Assembly (NCBI RefSeq): GCF_003480435.1
Contig: NZ_QUJB01000016.1
Span: forward strand, 1 to 61,015
Direction: 5' to 3'
DNA length: 61,015 bases
Source: Clostridium sp. AM30-24
Lineage (GTDB): Bacteria; Bacillota; Clostridia; Lachnospirales; Lachnospiraceae
Shown: one piece after another, positions 1-7,832 of the stretch
How positions within the stretch are numbered: the stretch's first letter is position 1
Layout of the letters: every line of letters begins with the position of its first letter
Notes under the pieces: model-generated
The model's database searches: none
Told to the model about the DNA's origin: nothing
Seen by the model: the letters and a program-made list of their open reading frames with translations, nothing else
Program-made: the position numbers and the translations under genes

Positions 1-2
1 CT

Positions 3-857
3 TCGGTTGGTTTTCCGAAGTTCAAGTCAAAAAAGAATCCGGTGAGAAGTTATACGACAAACTGCGTAAATGGAAATATTACTTTGCAGAATGCGAAACT
101 GAAACTTCCGAAAGCAGGTTGGATCCGCATAAAACAGCATCGGAGTATCGATGATCGTTACATATTGAAGGGTGCCACCGTCAGCCAGGAAGCAGATGAC
201 AAGTATTATGTATCATTACTGTATGCGGCAGAAGAAGCGGAACAGGAAATCAGGCCAGTAAAAACCGCAATCGGACTTGATTTTTCCATGAGCGAATTGT
301 ATGTAGATTCCAATGGAGCTCATGCAGATTATCCCCACTTTTTCCGAAAATCCCAGGAAAAACTTGCAAGGGAGCAGCGCAGGCTGAGTCATTGCGAAAA
401 GGGGAGCGGCCGTTACATGAAACAGAAAAAGAAAATAGCCAGACTCCATGCTCATATCGCACGTCAGCGGAAAGACTATCTACACAAGGAATCCAGAAAG
501 ATAACCAATTTTTACGATCTTGTGTGCATAGAATCTTTGAACATGAAAGAAATGAGCCAGGATTCAAGGTTCGGAACGAGTGTTCATGATAATGGATGGG
601 GAATGTTTACTGATTTTCTTTCCTACAAATTAGAACGTGCCGGTAAGAAACTGGTTCGTATCGATAAGTGGTATCCCAGTTCAAAAATTTGCAGCTGTTG
701 CGGAAAACTCAAAAAGGAACTGAAACTGGAAGACCGCATTTATAGATGCACCTGCGGAAATCAGATGAACCGTGATGAGAATGCAGCTATCAATATTTGC
801 AGGGAAGGATTGAGAATATCAGGAGTTGAACTTGAAACAGAAAGAAAAATTTCCTGA
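3..857 (+). CDS. tnpB: TnpB, RNA-guided nuclease of an IS200/IS605-type element (5' end outside window)
   Basis: TnpB is the RuvC-type, omegaRNA-guided DNA nuclease of IS200/IS605 elements, the ancestor of Cas12. The reading frame is open to the left edge of the window, and the codons before the GTG at 42 read GFPKFKSKK, which is normal TnpB sequence, so the gene is cut by the window and the GTG is not its start. Counting from that GTG, the three RuvC acidic residues are present: D80 in AIGLDFSM, E164 in CIESLNM and D245 in MNRDENAA. A four-cysteine zinc finger (C217, C220, C236, C238) lies between the last two. The nuclease core therefore looks intact. Whether a tnpA transposase lies upstream cannot be seen. 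The gene runs into its own right end at 858-1028. Confidence 0.93.
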   Translation, partial: SVGFPKFKSKKNPVRSYTTNCVNGNITLQNAKLKLPKAGWIRIKQHRSIDDRYILKGATVSQEADDKYYVSLLYAAEEAEQEIRPVKTAIGLDFSMSELYVDSNGAHADYPHFFRKSQEKLAREQRRLSHCEKGSGRYMKQKKKIARLHAHIARQRKDYLHKESRKITNFYDLVCIESLNMKEMSQDSRFGTSVHDNGWGMFTDFLSYKLERAGKKLVRIDKWYPSSKICSCCGKLKKELKLEDRIYRCTCGNQMNRDENAAINICREGLRISGVELETERKIS

Positions 858-1028
858 TCTCCCCCAAAACGTAGATTTTGTTCGGGACTTCGTAGATACG
901 AAACAGTCCCGCTCACAATAACAGAACCGTGGGACACACGGGGATAGCTCGCCTATGCTTTGCCCAATAGGGCAATCGAACGAGAAGCCCCCACTTCAAG
1001 TGTTAGCTAAGTGGAGGGAGTATGTCAC
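845..1028 (+). ncRNA. Predicted omegaRNA scaffold and right end of the IS element
   Basis: TnpB omegaRNAs come from the 3' end of tnpB and the element right end. This stretch starts at the tnpB stop and is a chain of hairpins: GGGACT/AGTCCC enclosing TCG/CGA, CCGTG/CACGG, TTGCCC/GGGCAA, and a terminal CCCACTT/AAGTGGAGG stem (about 989-1017). It ends in TCAC at 1025-1028, a plausible right cleavage tetranucleotide. Sequence 3' of 1028 would act as the guide. The boundaries are inferred from the family and not measured. Confidence 0.65.
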
Positions 1029-1219
1029 ATGACATGAATACCTCCACAAATATGGATGACGCGAAGGCGGCCTGGGAGAAAGTTCAGGAGTATTCCTGGG
1101 ATTATCTGGCAGTCATCAATTTTGGCCATTATATTGCGAATTATGCATGGAATGATCATGTGAAAGGCTTAAATAATTACAGCGGACTCTACTTCTGGAA
1201 TGCGGGGTACGTAGAGTAG
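1029..1219 (+). pseudogene. C-terminal remnant of an oligopeptide/dipeptide ABC-transporter binding protein
   Basis: Right after the IS right end a frame encodes about 62 residues containing AKAAWEKVQEYSWDYLAV, FGHY and a YFWNA ending, then stops at 1217-1219. This resembles the extreme C terminus of DppA/OppA-type solute-binding proteins (SBP family 5). There is no ribosome site or natural N terminus; the ATG at 1022 lies inside the IS end. The simplest reading is that the element inserted near the 3' end of the binding-protein gene, whose body lies left of the window. The match is from family memory and the segment is short, so it is only moderately secure. Confidence 0.55.
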
Positions 1220-1239
1220 ATCAGCACAAAGATCCGGAT

Positions 1240-1290
1240 AAAAATACCTGGCAGAGATGGATCACTTCACTCTGACCAGGTATTTTTGTG
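1240..1290 (+). terminator. Intrinsic terminator, probably bidirectional
   Basis: AAAAATACCTGG (1240-1251) and CCAGGTATTTTT (1276-1287) form a perfect 12-bp stem with a T run. It sits 20 bp after the binding-protein remnant and would have ended that transcript. Confidence 0.75.
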
Positions 1291-1316
1291 TCTGTAACTG
1301 GATGTGTATAAAGACT

Positions 1317-1350
1317 GGCGCCGCGGTGAACAGCGGCGCCGGAAAGTTTT
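1317..1350 (-). terminator. GC-rich hairpin after the nitroreductase gene
   Basis: GGCGCCGC (1317-1324) and GCGGCGCC (1333-1340) form a perfect 8-bp stem, 14 bp past the stop of the leftward nitroreductase gene. The U tract is poor in that direction (TCTTTAT) and better rightward, so it may act on either side. Confidence 0.5.
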
Positions 1351-1353
1351 TGA

Positions 1354-1875
1354 TTATTCGATATAGGCAACTTTTCCGATCCGCTCTTTCGGCTGGATCA
1401 CAGTATCCGGATCCGGATAGCCTAAAGCAGCCATCCCATAGACTACATGATCGGCCGGAACACCAAAATCATTTAAGATGTCACGGATCGCCGGAGTATC
1501 GCAGATATTCTGGAGCTGGTTGATCCATACGGAACCGACACCGTAGGAGTGGGCAGCCAGGAAAATATTTTCAAGGGCGCAGGCATCATCCTCTTTTCCC
1601 CAGATGCTGTCACGAAGGTTCGAGGGCATGATGATTGCCGTTGGGCAGTACATGTTGTAGCCTGGGCGGTCTAAGGTCGTCTCGATCGCGTCTGCCAGCC
1701 GCTTGATCGCTGCTTTATTTGTGATAACTGTAAACTTCCAGGTCTGCTTTCCACAGCCGCTCGGCGCATGGAGCGCAGCCTGCACCAGATCATCCAGAAT
1801 CTCTCTGGACACAGGTGCATCCGTGAATTTCCGGATGCTTCTTCTTGTCAGTATGTTGTTCATGATCTCATTCAT
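1354..1875 (-). CDS. Nitroreductase-family FMN oxidoreductase
   Basis: The 173-residue product belongs to the small FMN-dependent nitroreductase family, which reduces nitro groups, flavins or quinones with NAD(P)H in the cytosol. Visible marks are the N-terminal RRSIRKF (residues 11-17), the phosphate-contacting APSGCGKQTW segment near 37-46, and GVGSVWINQL near 111. The length is typical of the short clostridial subfamily. The ATG at 1875 is preceded by AGGAGG at an 8-base spacing. The gene stands alone. A MITE-like repeat with a clean target duplication begins about 40 bp upstream of its start and may have altered its promoter. The natural substrate cannot be told. Confidence 0.9.
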   Translation of the reverse strand: MNEIMNNILTRRSIRKFTDAPVSREILDDLVQAALHAPSGCGKQTWKFTVITNKAAIKRLADAIETTLDRPGYNMYCPTAIIMPSNLRDSIWGKEDDACALENIFLAAHSYGVGSVWINQLQNICDTPAIRDILNDFGVPADHVVYGMAALGYPDPDTVIQPKERIGKVAYIE

Positions 1876-1915
1876 TGAAAAGTCCTCCTGTTATGTGTGA
1901 TTTATGTAATATGTT

Positions 1916-2048
1916 GTAACTGTTCAGCAGGTCTGCGCACTTGCTGCGCTGACCGTAAGAAAACATAGGCTGGAGAGCAAAAATCCCATCAGCGAAGCTG
2001 ATCTGGAATGGATTTTTGCGCGTAACTGTGAGGGTACTGAACAGTTAC
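1916..2048. repeat. MITE-like repeat, copy 1, with a perfect 10-bp target duplication
   Basis: This 133-bp unit begins GTAACTGTTCAG (1916-1927) and ends with its exact reverse complement (2037-2048). GTAATATGTT stands directly on both sides (1906-1915 and 2049-2058), a perfect 10-bp target-site duplication. Inside are further dyads: GCAAAAATCC/GGATTTTTGC around ATCAGC/GCTGAT. There is no coding capacity. A second copy at 35712-35844 has the same length and differs at about 8 positions (94% identity). Confidence 0.88.
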
Positions 2049-2082
2049 GTAATATGTTTTGCAACAGGTTGCCCGGGTGCAG

Positions 2083-3393
2083 CTATTCATGGATGATCCG
2101 ATATACTTTCTGTGGTCTTCCCTTTGTTCCTTTCTGACGATGGTATAAGAGGGCGGCCATATGATAACGCACCATGTTATCCAGCATTCGATTGGCGCTT
2201 CGAAGTGTGATATGGAGAATATCAGCCAGATCCTGGGAAGTAAAATCCGTATCGCCTAATATTTCCTTGGCCTTTAATATTTTCTGAATGGTCAGGGTAG
2301 ATAATCCTGTTTCTTCGGCCAGATTTAAAATCTGAGGTGAAACGTTACTTGAAAAGGCTACCAGCTTTCCATCTCCAAACAGACCGATCTTGTTTTTCTT
2401 CACATTGATCAGATAACTGTTATAATCCACTGTATTCATGGATTCTTTTAATGCATACAGGCTGTTGGAAACGGCATCCTGGAGACTTTCTCCTAATCCG
2501 TATCCGATACTGACGCGAAAATCACATTTTTCCTCGAGATACGTTTTCAACGTGCAGGTCTGAAAGTCACAGGTAAGCTTCTCCACGGAGTGATGATTCG
2601 TAAACACCTGAATAAAATCGTCCTGATCTTCCTGCAAAAAGTCACAGAGATATTTTTTACTGTATGACATCAGGCACTTTCGGATTTTCTGCCTGTTTTC
2701 TTCTGTATTTGGATAAGGCTTGACATCGATCACCGCAGGGCGGTTTTTCTTCAGATTCTGGATCGTGATGTCATGCATCAGAAGCTCACTGCTCTTTAAA
2801 ATATCGTCCTGATTACAGTTGACAAAGCGGCAATTTACACCTGCCTTTAAAAGGTCCGGCACGATCAGGCTTCGTCTGGACAGCGTGTATTTAACGGTTC
2901 CGCTCTTCCAGAGTTCAATGTGCTTATTTCGTTTTGCCTCCAGAGAATCCCAGATTCCATTGGGCGGCACCTGATTTATAAACTCCTGATTCTTTTCAAA
3001 CCAGTCCTCAAATTTTCCCTGCCTCATTTTTTCAATCAGACTTTTTGCATTATCCGGACACATAACATCACAGAAATCAAAGTATCCATACTGCAGTGTA
3101 AAATCCTGATATTCGAAAATGACTCTGGTAATTTCGCGGTAGAAATTACTGATACCACATTCAACGTTCCGCATGGGCTTATGCTTCGGGTAGGCTTTCT
3201 GAATGATCCGCATCGGGGCGGTTCCTCCGGCCAGAATTCCATCGTACTGTTCGGAGATCTGACGATATAGATCCACAACATGTTCATATGTATAGTACAC
3301 ATAAACATCAATAATATCTGCGAGGTCAAGTTCCTTCAGCTCTTTTTTATAAAAAGATTCCAGATACGACGTTGATAGTAACGCTATTTTCAT
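2083..3393 (-). CDS. PrpR-like sensory transcription regulator with C-terminal winged helix-turn-helix
   Basis: A 436-residue cytosolic regulator. The first ~165 residues look like a PrpR-N or PurR-like sensory fold (MKIALLSTSYLESF, then DGILAGGTAP). Residues ~285-330 (RVSIGYGLGESLQDAVSNS) resemble the degenerate GGDEF-like module of CdaR-type regulators. The last ~75 residues carry a DNA-binding helix-turn-helix (FTSQDLADILHITLRSANRM) and a basic GRPQKVYRI wing. No signal peptide or membrane segment is present. The start at 3393 has AAGGAC upstream. The gene lies between a nitroreductase and a peptidase-like lipoprotein and near amide/peptide catabolism genes, so control of that locus is a reasonable but unproven guess. 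The ligand is unknown. Confidence 0.7.
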   Translation of the reverse strand: MKIALLSTSYLESFYKKELKELDLADIIDVYVYYTYEHVVDLYRQISEQYDGILAGGTAPMRIIQKAYPKHKPMRNVECGISNFYREITRVIFEYQDFTLQYGYFDFCDVMCPDNAKSLIEKMRQGKFEDWFEKNQEFINQVPPNGIWDSLEAKRNKHIELWKSGTVKYTLSRRSLIVPDLLKAGVNCRFVNCNQDDILKSSELLMHDITIQNLKKNRPAVIDVKPYPNTEENRQKIRKCLMSYSKKYLCDFLQEDQDDFIQVFTNHHSVEKLTCDFQTCTLKTYLEEKCDFRVSIGYGLGESLQDAVSNSLYALKESMNTVDYNSYLINVKKNKIGLFGDGKLVAFSSNVSPQILNLAEETGLSTLTIQKILKAKEILGDTDFTSQDLADILHITLRSANRMLDNMVRYHMAALLYHRQKGTKGRPQKVYRIIHE

Positions 3394-3710
3394 TTTTTAG
3401 TCCTTTCGCTTCCAGCGATTCCTGTTTTGTCAAGTTATGTATTAAAGTGGCTGTGCAAATAGTTACAGTTCACCCTAACCTTTTGATCCCCATAAAAACC
3501 CGAAATATATACTGGTAACAGTTTATCATAGCCATTTTAAAAAGTCCAATCTAAGAATTGCCATCTCCCGGTTTATTTTTACGCTGAAAATTGAAGCTGG
3601 AAGAAAAGGAATATTTTGCTTAAGTTTTAAAACATCCGATTAAAAAGAACGTGTAAATAAAGTGTGTAAGTTGAGGCAAAAACTTACACACTTTATTTTT
3701 TTCTTACAGG
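3394..3710. other. Intergenic region: leader of the regulator gene and terminator of the lipoprotein gene
   Basis: This 317-bp gap is AT-rich and holds no credible gene. On the minus strand TTGGAC and GATAAA, 16 bp apart near 3515-3545, could serve as a weak promoter for the regulator. The right end holds the terminator described separately. Confidence 0.5.
3655..3702. terminator. Strong, probably bidirectional terminator
   Basis: A 12-bp core, AGTGTGTAAGTT (3661-3672) with AACTTACACACT (3681-3692), is extended by flanking A/T pairs and followed by a T-rich tail. It lies just beyond the stop of the leftward DUF885 gene at 3711. Confidence 0.8.
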
Positions 3711-5591
3711 CTATTTCTGTCGGAGCCATAATGTAAAGTATTTCCGCGTCACAGAAAACGGCACAGGACCAAGATCGAGAAGAAACTTATGGAATTCCTT
3801 CGCGGAAAATCGGTTCCCCAGCTTTTTTTCTGCTTCCTCCCGCATCTCCAGGATCTCCACATACCCGCCGGCATACTCCAGATAATTTGTGGGATTGTCG
3901 ATCATGGTCTGCCAGAGTTCCTCCACCAGCGCGTCATCCGCGTCAAAGCAGGTGCGGACAAAGGCGGCAGCCCGGTCTTTTGACCAGCCGTCATAATTGA
4001 TCCCGATATCTAAAAGTGAGTGAAAACAGAGAGAAAAGGACCGCATGGCGGCCTGATAAGCGCTGGTTTCTTCAGAAAGACCATTATCATAGAAGTAGGA
4101 CAGCTGTTCTACATAAGTTGCCCATCCTTCATTTGCCCCGGAACAGGTGAGCAGGGCCGCCAGAGGATTGTGTGTGTGTTCCCGGAAATAGACGGTCTGG
4201 TAGAGATGACCGGGAAAGCCCTCATGGGCGAGTGTTGGGTACAGTTCGTCTTTTGCGCTGGTGCTGCCATTGTTGATATAAATCACATTCCGGGTGGGAT
4301 CGTCAAGGGGTGCAGTAAGATAAAACGCCGGACTTAACGTAGATTCCAGCTGCGCGGGAACGTACCGGATCTCATATTTTTTTGAGGCTTCGGAAAGAAC
4401 CGGGAAATCTCCGGACATCTGTGTCTGCAGATCAGCCAGAATCGCAGGTGGATCGGTAAGGCGGAAGGAGAGATCAGGACCTGTCTTTTTCGAAAGAGAA
4501 GAAATCGTTTCCAGATCTTTCTGCATCCGGTCAGACAGAGCTGCCTTTAATTCTTCTATATTATAAGAAAGGCCGGGATCGGATCGTAGAAGATATTCAT
4601 AATACCGTCTGCCATTCCGGAATCCGCAGAGCCCACCTTCATTGATACCGCGTCCCTTTAATCCGGAGAGCCCATCGATCAGATGGCGGTAAGCGGGAAG
4701 AAACGAGTTCTTTATGACCTCAAGATGGCGGGAGCGGAAATTATTTTTCTGCTGTTCCGACAGGGAAATATCTGTGGAAAGAGAATTTAACCGTGTCTCA
4801 AAGGTTTCCGTGAGAAAATTGTTCACGGGATCTATGAGATAACTCTGACAGGATTCCAGGATCCGTTCGATCGAGGCATCAGATGGTCCGAGTCCGGCAG
4901 CCGCCTTCTGCTCTTCAAAGTAGAGGATATCCCCATAATAGGAATCAAGCTGGGAAAGCAGAGTGAGATAATCTTCCACATCCTGAAGCGAGTGAAAAGA
5001 ATACTCCGCCAGCAGGATCGGAAGCTGTGCCTGGATCCCGATGGTGGGAGCGAGAGGCTGATCATAAAGTTCTAAACCTTCTGCCATCAGACCGGCCTCA
5101 ATTCTCTCGGAAAGGGAGTCATAGAGGATCTGCTGGTCATCGGACAGCATATGGGGATCAAACTCGGAGAGCTTTTCCTTCAGGTCATGAATCTCACGGC
5201 TGTTTTTTATGAGCTCCGACAGACGGTATGTACCGAGAGCAGCATCCTCAGCATCAATTCCATAATTTTCCGGGTGCAGAAGCGTATAGTGAAGATCCAG
5301 AGTGCTGGAAGATGCCATCTCCTTCCGAAATAGTTCCGTGCAGAAGGCGTCAAAATCTGCCTGAAGCGTTAGCACCTCTTTGGAATGACCGGATCGGGTA
5401 GAGGAAAGAGCATCAGAAGAATAAAATTCCCCGGTCTCTTTTAGAAAATCAGAAGAAATCCGTTCATTTCCGCAGGCAGTAAGTGTGAATACCAGAAAAA
5501 CGGCTAAGGACCACGGAAATAACCGTTCGGCATATCTGCGTATTTGCAGCGCTGCCTGTAAGAAAATATTGGAAAACCGACAAAAATGCAT
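3711..5591 (-). CDS. DUF885-family lipoprotein, putative zinc peptidase
   Basis: A 626-residue exported lipoprotein of the DUF885 family, thought to be metallopeptidases. HEGFPGH (about residues 456-462) gives the HExxxH metal site, and a downstream GANEGWATYVE segment is also typical. The signal peptide ends in a lipobox, LTAC, with Cys40. The start was set at ATG 5591 because AGGAGG lies 9 bases upstream; the TTG at 5600 is too close to it. The n-region is unusually long, and its first 24 codons fall in a diverged copy of the MITE-like repeat (5520-5591). No alternative start codon exists between the repeat and the hydrophobic core. It faces away from the amidohydrolase operon at 5798 and may release peptides for it. 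Confidence 0.85.
   Translation of the reverse strand: MHFCRFSNIFLQAALQIRRYAERLFPWSLAVFLVFTLTACGNERISSDFLKETGEFYSSDALSSTRSGHSKEVLTLQADFDAFCTELFRKEMASSSTLDLHYTLLHPENYGIDAEDAALGTYRLSELIKNSREIHDLKEKLSEFDPHMLSDDQQILYDSLSERIEAGLMAEGLELYDQPLAPTIGIQAQLPILLAEYSFHSLQDVEDYLTLLSQLDSYYGDILYFEEQKAAAGLGPSDASIERILESCQSYLIDPVNNFLTETFETRLNSLSTDISLSEQQKNNFRSRHLEVIKNSFLPAYRHLIDGLSGLKGRGINEGGLCGFRNGRRYYEYLLRSDPGLSYNIEELKAALSDRMQKDLETISSLSKKTGPDLSFRLTDPPAILADLQTQMSGDFPVLSEASKKYEIRYVPAQLESTLSPAFYLTAPLDDPTRNVIYINNGSTSAKDELYPTLAHEGFPGHLYQTVYFREHTHNPLAALLTCSGANEGWATYVEQLSYFYDNGLSEETSAYQAAMRSFSLCFHSLLDIGINYDGWSKDRAAAFVRTCFDADDALVEELWQTMIDNPTNYLEYAGGYVEILEMREEAEKKLGNRFSAKEFHKFLLDLGPVPFSVTRKYFTLWLRQK
5520..5591. repeat. 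Diverged MITE-like repeat, copy 4, embedded in the 5' end of the DUF885 gene
   Basis: Aligned without gaps to the first 72 bp of copy 1 (1917 onward), about 52 of 72 positions match, including GTAAGAAAA, TCTGCG and GCGCTG runs. Only the left part of the element is recognisable. Read leftward it encodes the first 24 residues of the lipoprotein, including its start codon. Confidence 0.6.
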
Positions 5592-5735
5592 AGGTGACAA
5601 CCTCCTATAGAGAAGCAGGAAGATCTGAGTATCAGAGAGCTATCTGGTCCAATATATGAAGGAACGCGGTAATACAGAACACCGGAAAATATCGGGTAAC
5701 CCCACTTTTTTTTGAAAATTGGAAAAAACAGGTAC

Positions 5736-5766
5736 TTGACATACGGTAAGGGCGAAAAAGTAGAAT
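5736..5766 (+). promoter_or_regulatory. Candidate sigma-A promoter of the amidohydrolase operon
   Basis: TTGACA (5736-5741) and TAGAAT (5761-5766) are separated by 19 bp, slightly long. It lies about 30 bp before the first gene of the operon. Confidence 0.5.
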
Positions 5767-5797
5767 GGGATTCATCAAATCAAAGGAGGAGAGATGG

Positions 5798-6535
5798 ATG
5801 AGACAGATACTGATAGGAATTACCTGTAATTATCTTGCGGAAGTGCCGGATGCCTTTCATGCGGGGATCGGGGCAAAGGAACAGGCATGGCAGTTGATCG
5901 CTCAGGATTATTTGGATGCGGTCTGGAAAGCCGGGGGAATACCGGTGCTGATTCCAATCGATAAAGAAGCAGATCGGGCATGCGGGATCCTGAACACTAT
6001 AGACGGACTGATCATCAGCGGTGGAAATGACGTGAGTCCGTCTCTTTATGGGGAGCGGGTGACATGCTGTGGAAGTCTGGATCCGGAGCGGGACAGATAT
6101 GAGATGGAACTCTTAAAGAAAGCACTGGAGATGGACCTTCCGGTTCTTGGTGTATGCCGGGGAATCCAGATTATGAACGTATTTTTCGGCGGCACACTTC
6201 ACCAGGATGTGGTCACGGACGGACTTTACGCGCACAGCATTCTGACGAACAGGAGAAATGTTCCGGTGCACGGTGTGACGGTAGAAAAGGACACGCTGTT
6301 AGGTTCGATCCTCGGACCAGGAAAGCACTGGGTAAACTCTCTGCATCATCAGGCTGTGAAAGATCTGGCACCGGCACTCGTGGCTTCTGCAAAGACGGAG
6401 GAAGGAATCGCAGAGGGTGTGGAATTACCGGGAAAGAAATTTGTGGCGGCGGTTCAATGGCATCCGGAAATGATGTATGACGATGATATACAGCAGGGAA
6501 TCTTCCGGGCTTTCTTAAAGGCCTGTGAGAAATGA
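5798..6535 (+). CDS. Class I glutamine-amidotransferase-fold hydrolase (gamma-Glu-GABA hydrolase/PuuD family)
   Basis: A 245-residue cytosolic hydrolase of the peptidase C26 family, which cleaves gamma-glutamyl amides such as gamma-Glu-GABA. The nucleophile is in VLGVCRGIQI (Cys120) and the rest of the triad in QWHPE (His222, Glu224). GLIISGGNDVSPSLYGE near residues 70-86 is also typical. ATG 5798 was chosen because AAGGAGG lies 8 bases upstream; the ATG at 5765 has none. It is first in a three-gene run with an M20D amidohydrolase and a YfcC permease, suggesting uptake of an amide-linked compound and its stepwise hydrolysis. The exact substrate cannot be read from sequence. Confidence 0.88.
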   Translation: MRQILIGITCNYLAEVPDAFHAGIGAKEQAWQLIAQDYLDAVWKAGGIPVLIPIDKEADRACGILNTIDGLIISGGNDVSPSLYGERVTCCGSLDPERDRYEMELLKKALEMDLPVLGVCRGIQIMNVFFGGTLHQDVVTDGLYAHSILTNRRNVPVHGVTVEKDTLLGSILGPGKHWVNSLHHQAVKDLAPALVASAKTEEGIAEGVELPGKKFVAAVQWHPEMMYDDDIQQGIFRAFLKACEK

Positions 6536-6598
6536 CATAGAGGTTGCGGCACTGGCGGCTGCGGAATGATATGAATGCATCTGGAAGGAGGAAGTTTT

Positions 6599-7828
6599 AT
6601 GTATGAGCAGGAGATTATGGAAATGAAGGATTCTGTGACGGCGATGTTTGAAGACCTGCACCGCCACCCGGAACGCGGGTTCAATGAGATCCGTACATCC
6701 GGCATTATCGCAGAATACCTGAAAAAATGCGGACTGTCCATCACGGAACATGTGGCAATGACAGGAGTAGTTGGGATCCTGGATTCCGGCAGACCAGGAA
6801 AAACGCTTATGATCCGCGCGGATATGGACTGTCTGGCAATCAAAGAACTGGCGGACTGCAGCTACAGATCCGAGTATGAAGGAAATATGCATGCCTGTGG
6901 GCATGACGGGCATGTGACGATGCTCCTGGGAGCGGCAGCGATACTTGCAAAACATAAAGAGGCTTTCTCCGGGAAAATTAAATTTGTTTTCCAGCCGGCA
7001 GAGGAGGAAACGCCGGAGTTCATGAAGGAGAAGGTAAAGGCAGCTGGATATGACGGTGCCGGGGGCGCGGCGTTTATGGTCAAGGAAGGCGTTACGGAAG
7101 GTGTGGACGCGTGTCTGGTGATGCATGTACAGCCTTCAGTGCCAACCGGAAAAGTCTTCGTCTCAAAAAAGAATGCCTGCGCGTCCAGCGATGTGTTCAA
7201 GATCACAATCCAGGGACATGGGGGACACGGAGCGAGACCTCATGAGGCGGTGGATCCGGTCCCGGCAGCGGGGGAACTGATCAGCGCGATCCACATGCTG
7301 CCTACAAGAGAAGTGAGCGCGCTGGAGACATGTGTATTCTCAATCGGAAAACTGGAAACACCTGGATCTGTATGGAACGCGGTTGCGGACAGCGTCGTTC
7401 TAGAGGGCGGATACCGCACATTCAATCAGAAGGTCCGGGAACACCTGACAAAGCGGGTGGAAAAACTGGCGGATTCCATCGCGAAGGCGAACCGGTGTAC
7501 CTTAAAATATGAACACACGGAAGGTTATCAGCCGTGCATCAACGATGTGAAATTTACGGAGAAGACCGTGGAAGTTTTATCAGAACTTCTCGGCGCGGAA
7601 AATGTGATCGACACAGAGGAACCGGCGATGACGAGTGAGGATTGCGGCGCCTACCTTGCGAAGGTTCCGGGAACATTCTTCTGGCTGGGAGTTGGTGACG
7701 GCGGGAATTCTCCTGCGCTTCACAATCCATATTTCCATCTTAACCCGGAGGCACTTCTCATCGGGATCCGGGTACATGTGAATAATGCGGTAAAGATGCT
7801 TGAATATTTAAATACGGAAGGAGTGTAG
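6599..7828 (+). CDS. M20D-family amidohydrolase
   Basis: A 409-residue zinc- or manganese-dependent amidohydrolase of peptidase family M20D, the group of hippurate hydrolase, N-acetyl-diaminopimelate deacetylase and IAA-amino acid hydrolases. Metal ligands are visible in MHACGHDGH (Cys100, His102) and QPAEEE (Glu136-137), and the lid-domain segment GHGGHGARPHEAVDPV is present. The start at 6599 has AAGGAGG 7 bases upstream; the earlier ATG at 6575 lacks a site. It sits 60 bp after the amidotransferase-fold gene and 4 bp before the permease, so the three are probably co-transcribed. It most likely removes an acyl or amino-acyl group from an imported conjugate. Confidence 0.9.
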   Translation: MYEQEIMEMKDSVTAMFEDLHRHPERGFNEIRTSGIIAEYLKKCGLSITEHVAMTGVVGILDSGRPGKTLMIRADMDCLAIKELADCSYRSEYEGNMHACGHDGHVTMLLGAAAILAKHKEAFSGKIKFVFQPAEEETPEFMKEKVKAAGYDGAGGAAFMVKEGVTEGVDACLVMHVQPSVPTGKVFVSKKNACASSDVFKITIQGHGGHGARPHEAVDPVPAAGELISAIHMLPTREVSALETCVFSIGKLETPGSVWNAVADSVVLEGGYRTFNQKVREHLTKRVEKLADSIAKANRCTLKYEHTEGYQPCINDVKFTEKTVEVLSELLGAENVIDTEEPAMTSEDCGAYLAKVPGTFFWLGVGDGGNSPALHNPYFHLNPEALLIGIRVHVNNAVKMLEYLNTEGV

Positions 7829-7832
7829 GCGT

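Noticed and set aside
1022..1219. Independent small gene starting at ATG 1022
   Set aside because: The ATG is part of the IS right end; the reading frame is better explained as the tail of a disrupted binding-protein gene.
5598..5600. TTG start for the DUF885 lipoprotein
   Set aside because: It is only one base from the AGGAGG site; ATG 5591 has a proper 9-base spacing.
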